From CAVVSD01 sp963757125 (GTDB lineage: Bacteria > Actinomycetota > Thermoleophilia > Solirubrobacterales > Solirubrobacteraceae), in NCBI GenBank assembly GCA_963757125.1, contig CAVWQP010000005.1, positions 62,001 through 126,000 on the forward strand: a DNA stretch of 64,000 nucleotides, read 5' to 3'. Both the position numbers and the translations under genes were made by a program. Positions 60,934-64,000 of this stretch are shown piece after piece. The notes below the pieces were generated by a model. That model was not told the origin of the DNA, did no database searches, and saw only the letters and a list, made by a program, of their open reading frames with translations. Numbering within the stretch: position 1 is the stretch's first letter; every line of letters begins with the position of its first letter.

Positions 60934-62402
60934 GTCAGCGCCTGCTCGGTCGCGTCGAACAGCCGCCGGTAGCGGCCGTACGCGTCCGCGTAGACGTCGG
61001 CGGTCGCGGGGTCCGGCAGCACCGGCTCGTCGGCCAGGCGCACGGTGGCCTCCGCCGCGGCCTCGAGGTCGGCGAAGTTGCCCGCCGCGAGGCCGGCGAG
61101 CATCGCGGCGCCCGCGCTCGTCGCCGCGTCGCCCTGCACCGATCGGACGGGGAAGCCCGTGACGTCGGCCTTGATCTGCATCCACAGCGACGAGCGGGCG
61201 CCCCCGCCGACGACGCGGATCTCGTCGCCGCCGATCCCGAGCGCGCCGAACCGGTCGACGATGTCGCGCAGCGCGTACGTGCAGCCCTCGAGCACCGCCC
61301 GCGCGAGGTGCTCGCCGCCGTGGTTCATCGCCAGCCCGGCGAACGCGCCGCGCATGCGGTCGTTCCACCGGGGCGCCATCGAGCCCGACAGCGCGGGGAC
61401 GAAGAGCACGCCCGCGGCACCGGGCGGCGCCTCGGCGGCGAGCGCGAAGACCTCCGCCTGGGAGATCCGCTGGGTCTCGGCGAGCCAGCGCGTGCTCCCG
61501 CCCGAGACGAAGCCGGGGTTCTCGACGAGCAGGACGCCGTCGGCCGCGTGCGCGTGCGTCTCGACGAGGCCCTCGTCGTCGATGACCGCCGTGTCGGCCG
61601 GGACCGCGACCGGCTCGGCGGTCCCGGTGACGTCGACGACGATCCCCGGCCCGAGGGCGCCGGCGCCGAGCGCCGCCGCGTGCTCGTCGCCGGTGCCGAC
61701 GACGACCTCGCACGCCGTCGACAGCCCGATCGCCTCCGCCGCCTCGGGTCGCAGGCTGCCCGCGATCTCGTGCGAGGCGCGGATCGGCGGCAGCTTGTCC
61801 GCGTCGAGCCCCGCGTGGCCGACGAGCTCGTCGTTCCAGCCGCGGGTGTGCACGTCGTAGACGAGCGTCGACGAGGCGTTCGCGTGGTCCTGGACGACCT
61901 CGCCGGTGAGCCAGCCGGTGAGGTGGCCGCCGACGGGCGCGAGCCAGCGGGCGGCGCGGTAGTGCTCGGGCTCCTCGTCGCGCAGCCACATCGCCTTCGG
62001 CGCGGTGTGCGAGGAGTCCGGCTGCAGCCCGGTCCGCGCCGTCAGCGCCTCCGCGCCTGCGGCGGCGGCGAGCGCGTCGGTCTGGCGGCCGGCGCGGCGG
62101 TCGAGCCAGATGATCGCGGGCCGCAGCGGGCGCAGGTCGTCGCCGAGCGCGACGAGCCCGTCGACCTGACAGGCGAGCCCGAGCATCCGGATGTCGGCGC
62201 CGGACACCCCGGCCTGCTCGCACGCCTCGCGCACCGACGCCGCGATCGCGACCTCCCACGACGCCGGGTCCTGCTCGGCCCAGCCGTCGTGCGGGTGCGC
62301 CATCGTCAGCGGCGCGCTCGCCGTCGCGAGCACGGCGCCGCTCTCGTCGGTGAGCAGCGCCTTGACGCTCTGCGACCCGACGTCGATCCCGATGACGTGC
62401 AT
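60930..62402 (-). CDS. FGGY-family carbohydrate kinase
   Basis: 490 aa. N-lobe VIGIDVGSQSVKALLTDESG, IIWLDRRAGRQTDAL, catalytic-Asp region VVVGTGDEHAAALGAGAL, signature GGGARSSLWMQIKADVTGFPVRSV in the C-lobe. Xylulokinase-like; sugar or polyol specificity not assignable. First gene of a five-gene leftward operon (kinase, G1PDH-like, HAD, TIM-barrel, GntR), all with 4-bp overlaps. No transporter genes accompany it. Confidence 0.92.
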   Translation of the reverse strand: MHVIGIDVGSQSVKALLTDESGAVLATASAPLTMAHPHDGWAEQDPASWEVAIAASVREACEQAGVSGADIRMLGLACQVDGLVALGDDLRPLRPAIIWLDRRAGRQTDALAAAAGAEALTARTGLQPDSSHTAPKAMWLRDEEPEHYRAARWLAPVGGHLTGWLTGEVVQDHANASSTLVYDVHTRGWNDELVGHAGLDADKLPPIRASHEIAGSLRPEAAEAIGLSTACEVVVGTGDEHAAALGAGALGPGIVVDVTGTAEPVAVPADTAVIDDEGLVETHAHAADGVLLVENPGFVSGGSTRWLAETQRISQAEVFALAAEAPPGAAGVLFVPALSGSMAPRWNDRMRGAFAGLAMNHGGEHLARAVLEGCTYALRDIVDRFGALGIGGDEIRVVGGGARSSLWMQIKADVTGFPVRSVQGDAATSAGAAMLAGLAAGNFADLEAAAEATVRLADEPVLPDPATADVYADAYGRYRRLFDATEQALT

Positions 62403-62433
62403 CCCTCGCCTCCAGGCCGGTTGACCCGGAGAT

Positions 62434-62447
62434 GTCTAACGTCTGAC
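62434..62447. promoter_or_regulatory. Imperfect palindrome, candidate GntR operator
   Basis: GTCTAACGTCTGAC fits GTCnnACGTnnGAC, 32 bp upstream of the FGGY kinase ATG (62402). HutC-type GntR proteins often recognise GTCT/AGAC half-sites. Lies in the only sizeable spacer of the operon. Confidence 0.4.
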
Positions 62448-62481
62448 GACTTGCCGTGCAATCCCACGCTACGTTCTATGC

Positions 62482-63078
62482 ATGCGCATAGGAACGATCG
62501 GAGCAGGATCCATCGGACAGGCCGTCGCAGGGCAGGCGCTCAAGGCGGGCCACGAGGTCGTGCTCAGCAACAGCCGGGGGCCGGACAGCCTGACGGGCGT
62601 CGTCGAGGAGCTCGGCCCGGGCGCATCGGCGGGGACCGTGGAGGAGGCCGCGGACGCGGACCTCGTCCTGCTCGCCGTGCCGTGGAGCGCCGTCGAGGAG
62701 TCGGTCGCGGGCCTGCCGCGCAAGGACGGGCGCATCGTCATCGACGCGACGAACCAGTTCGGCCCCGGGATGGTCGTGGAGAACTCCGGCGTGCGGACGG
62801 GCAGCGAGTGGGTGCAGTCGCTCATCCCCGGCTCCCGCGTCATCAAGGCGTTCAACGCCATGTACGCGAGGGCCATCGCCGCCGACCCGGTCCACGAAGA
62901 GGGGCGCCAGGTCGTCTTCTACGCCGGCGACGACCTCGAGGCCAAGCGCCTCTTCGACGAGACGGTCAGCGGCTTCGGGTTCGCGCCGGTCGACCTGGGG
63001 CCGCTGCGCGAGGGCGGGCGGCTGACCCAGGTCGACGGCGGGCCCCTGTCAGGGCTGCACCTGCTCAGACAGAGCTGA
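62482..63078 (+). CDS. NADP-dependent (F420-type) oxidoreductase
   Basis: 198-aa Rossmann protein: IGTIGAGSIGQAVAGQALKAG, HEVVLSNSRGPDSL (basic/Ser residues for the NADP 2'-phosphate), ADLVLLAVPW, RIVIDATNQFG and VIKAFNAMYARAI. Matches the NADPH:F420 oxidoreductase-like family, which also includes F420-independent members. Divergent from the sugar operon; its 3' end overlaps the encapsulin gene convergently by 14 bp. Confidence 0.85.
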   Translation: MRIGTIGAGSIGQAVAGQALKAGHEVVLSNSRGPDSLTGVVEELGPGASAGTVEEAADADLVLLAVPWSAVEESVAGLPRKDGRIVIDATNQFGPGMVVENSGVRTGSEWVQSLIPGSRVIKAFNAMYARAIAADPVHEEGRQVVFYAGDDLEAKRLFDETVSGFGFAPVDLGPLREGGRLTQVDGGPLSGLHLLRQS

Positions 63079-63874
63079 GCGCCACGTCGATCGCGACGGC
63101 GGCCTCCGGGCTCACCACGCGGAACGTCAGCGACTCCTCCAGGTACAGGTCGACCTGCTCGATGTCGTGCGTCAGGTAGCCGACGGCGAGGTCCTGGCCG
63201 ACGTCGAGCAGGAAGTCGCCGCCCCGCATGCTCAGCAGGACCGCGCCGCTCACCCCGGGGGCCCAGACGATCGGGCCCTCGATGATCTGCGCGATGTGCG
63301 GGCGCAGCGGGAAGCCGTGCTCGGACGCGCCGGAGACGAGGATCCACGCGTCGGCGCTCAGCACGAGCGCGAACGGTCCTTCGACCCCGGCACGCATGAG
63401 ATCGTCGACCCCGGAGGCGACGAGCGACGGCAGGGTCTCGGGCCGCCCGTCGTGCGACAGCGGATCGTGCGGCGTGGCCTCCGTGATCCCGGTGATCCCG
63501 GCCACGGCGTTGCCGTGGAAGACCGTCGTGTTCTCGGCGATGACGATCGACCGCGCGGCGCGGTCGAGGTCGTCGTAGTCCACGTCCTCGGCGCCGCGGT
63601 CGAACGCGCGCAGCTCGGAGACGTCCACGCTGAACGGGGCGCGGAGCTCCGCCAGCGGCTGCACGAGGCGGGTCGCGATCTCCACGCCGTTCTCGGAGTC
63701 GCGGTCGCCCACGCGGCCGAGGCTGACCGCCGACTTCTCCCAGCCGTGCGGGCCGCGGAAGTCGACGGTGCGGCGCGCCGCGAGGCCGGGCGTCACGCGC
63801 GCGCGGGCCTCGTCGTCGATGTCCTGCCAGCCGTCCTCGGTGATCGGCGCATGCGCGCGCAGCAGATGACTCAT
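63065..63874 (-). CDS. Encapsulin shell protein (family 1)
   Basis: 269 aa with the HK97 phage-capsid fold. HLLRAHAPITEDGWQDIDDEAR opens the N-terminal helix that binds cargo peptides; VTPGLAARRTVDFRGPHGW, ARSIVIAENTTVFHGNA, GVEGPFALVLSADAWILVSG and the C-terminal DLAVGYLTHDIEQVDLYLEESLTFRV are family signatures. Self-assembles into an icosahedral nanocompartment. Directly downstream (4-bp ATGA overlap) of a ferritin-like gene whose C-terminus carries a targeting peptide, so it probably stores iron. Confidence 0.95.
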   Translation of the reverse strand: MSHLLRAHAPITEDGWQDIDDEARARVTPGLAARRTVDFRGPHGWEKSAVSLGRVGDRDSENGVEIATRLVQPLAELRAPFSVDVSELRAFDRGAEDVDYDDLDRAARSIVIAENTTVFHGNAVAGITGITEATPHDPLSHDGRPETLPSLVASGVDDLMRAGVEGPFALVLSADAWILVSGASEHGFPLRPHIAQIIEGPIVWAPGVSGAVLLSMRGGDFLLDVGQDLAVGYLTHDIEQVDLYLEESLTFRVVSPEAAVAIDVALSSV

Positions 63875-64000
63875 GACGCACTCCTCAGGTCGCCGATGCC
63901 CAGCGAGCCGTCCGACGACCCGCCCTCGTCCCCGCCCACCTCGGCGCCCTCCTCGGCCGCGTCGGCGTTCTCCGTGATGTCGCCGGACCGGAAGAGGACC
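63871..64000 (-). CDS. Encapsulated ferritin-like protein, C-terminus only
   Basis: Only the last 42 residues fall in the window; the rest is beyond 64000. They read VLFRSGDITENADAAEEGAE, an acidic Gly-rich linker, and end SDGSLGIGDLRSAS. The DGSLGIGxLR tail is the encapsulin cargo-loading peptide, and the LFxxGxITxxAE stretch is how encapsulated ferritins (EncFtn) finish. EncFtn oxidises Fe2+ and delivers it into the encapsulin lumen. A DyP peroxidase cargo would not show the LFRSGDITE stretch. Stop overlaps the encapsulin ATG. Confidence 0.85.
   Translation of the reverse strand, partial: VLFRSGDITENADAAEEGAEVGGDEGGSSDGSLGIGDLRSAS

Noticed and set aside
60699..63179. 826-codon plus-strand open frame opposite the kinase and dehydrogenase genes
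   Set aside because: Low-complexity Arg/Gly/Asp composition and no motifs; the opposite strand carries strong FGGY and G1PDH signatures.
1..64000. tRNA, rRNA, CRISPR arrays, transposases, integrases, attachment sites
   Set aside because: Looked for cloverleaf-like sequences, regular direct repeats, IS-type motifs and phage genes and saw none; the encapsulin has a capsid fold but stands with its cargo gene, not with phage genes.

Overview
This is a 64-kb chromosomal stretch of a very GC-rich bacterium. Strong G/C third-position bias, frequent GTG starts, 4-bp ATGA/GTGA gene overlaps, a glucosyl-3-phosphoglycerate synthase, an ECF41-type sigma factor, FprA with a 7Fe-type ferredoxin and an encapsulin all suit an Actinomycetota. 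The many secreted proteins of unknown family make Thermoleophilia/Solirubrobacterales a reasonable guess, but that is inference. I see no rRNA, tRNA, CRISPR array, IS element or prophage, and no gene-free stretch over 300 bp.

Layout. 1-4.2 kb: phenylacetate catabolism, with paaABCD divergent from a paaI-like thioesterase, a TetR regulator and a PaaG-like isomerase around a perfect operator palindrome. 4.2-6.5 kb: a ribbon-helix-helix/PHB-depolymerase pair and an AraC regulator. 6.4-11.4 kb: a tightly overlapping six-part operon (NodB-like deacetylase, acyl-CoA-dehydrogenase-like protein, NodS-like methyltransferase, FAD reductase, family-2 glycosyltransferase, GpgS) that looks like an uncharacterised glycoconjugate pathway. 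11.4-19.5 kb: oxidative catabolism (Baeyer-Villiger-type and aromatic flavin monooxygenases, IclR, LhgO, a hydroxyisobutyrate-dehydrogenase-like protein, a metallo-hydrolase). 19.5-24.5 kb: a DUF2278 protein, secreted proteins (one a triple repeat), a membrane protein and a cation/proton antiporter. 24.5-33.8 kb: a polysaccharide O-acylation island (one MBOAT, four SGNH proteins) interrupted by an epimerase-ECF41 operon with its own recognisable promoter. 33.8-40.2 kb: a giant BTAD/cyclase/AAA/TPR regulator, two tiny membrane proteins, a wrecked haem peroxidase and a phosphoribosyltransferase. 40.3-45.9 kb: a cyclase-family protein, acyl-CoA ligase/ketoacyl synthase/thioesterase, and a TetR-azoreductase divergon with twin operators. 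45.9-51.6 kb: CDF exporter, EEP nuclease, CPA1 antiporter, ferredoxin-FprA-SIS operon. 51.6-57.4 kb: cydABDC. 57.4-62.4 kb: a GntR-controlled sugar-phosphate operon. 62.5-64 kb: an NADP-binding oxidoreductase, then an encapsulin with the C-terminus of its encapsulated-ferritin cargo.

A caution for readers: at least seven conserved genes are split by single-base frameshifts. Outside the peroxidase every case can be repaired by deleting one or two bases, usually one of a doubled base, so many 'broken' genes are probably consensus errors in this sequence. The haem peroxidase locus is much worse, with missing bases and an in-frame stop, and may be a true pseudogene.
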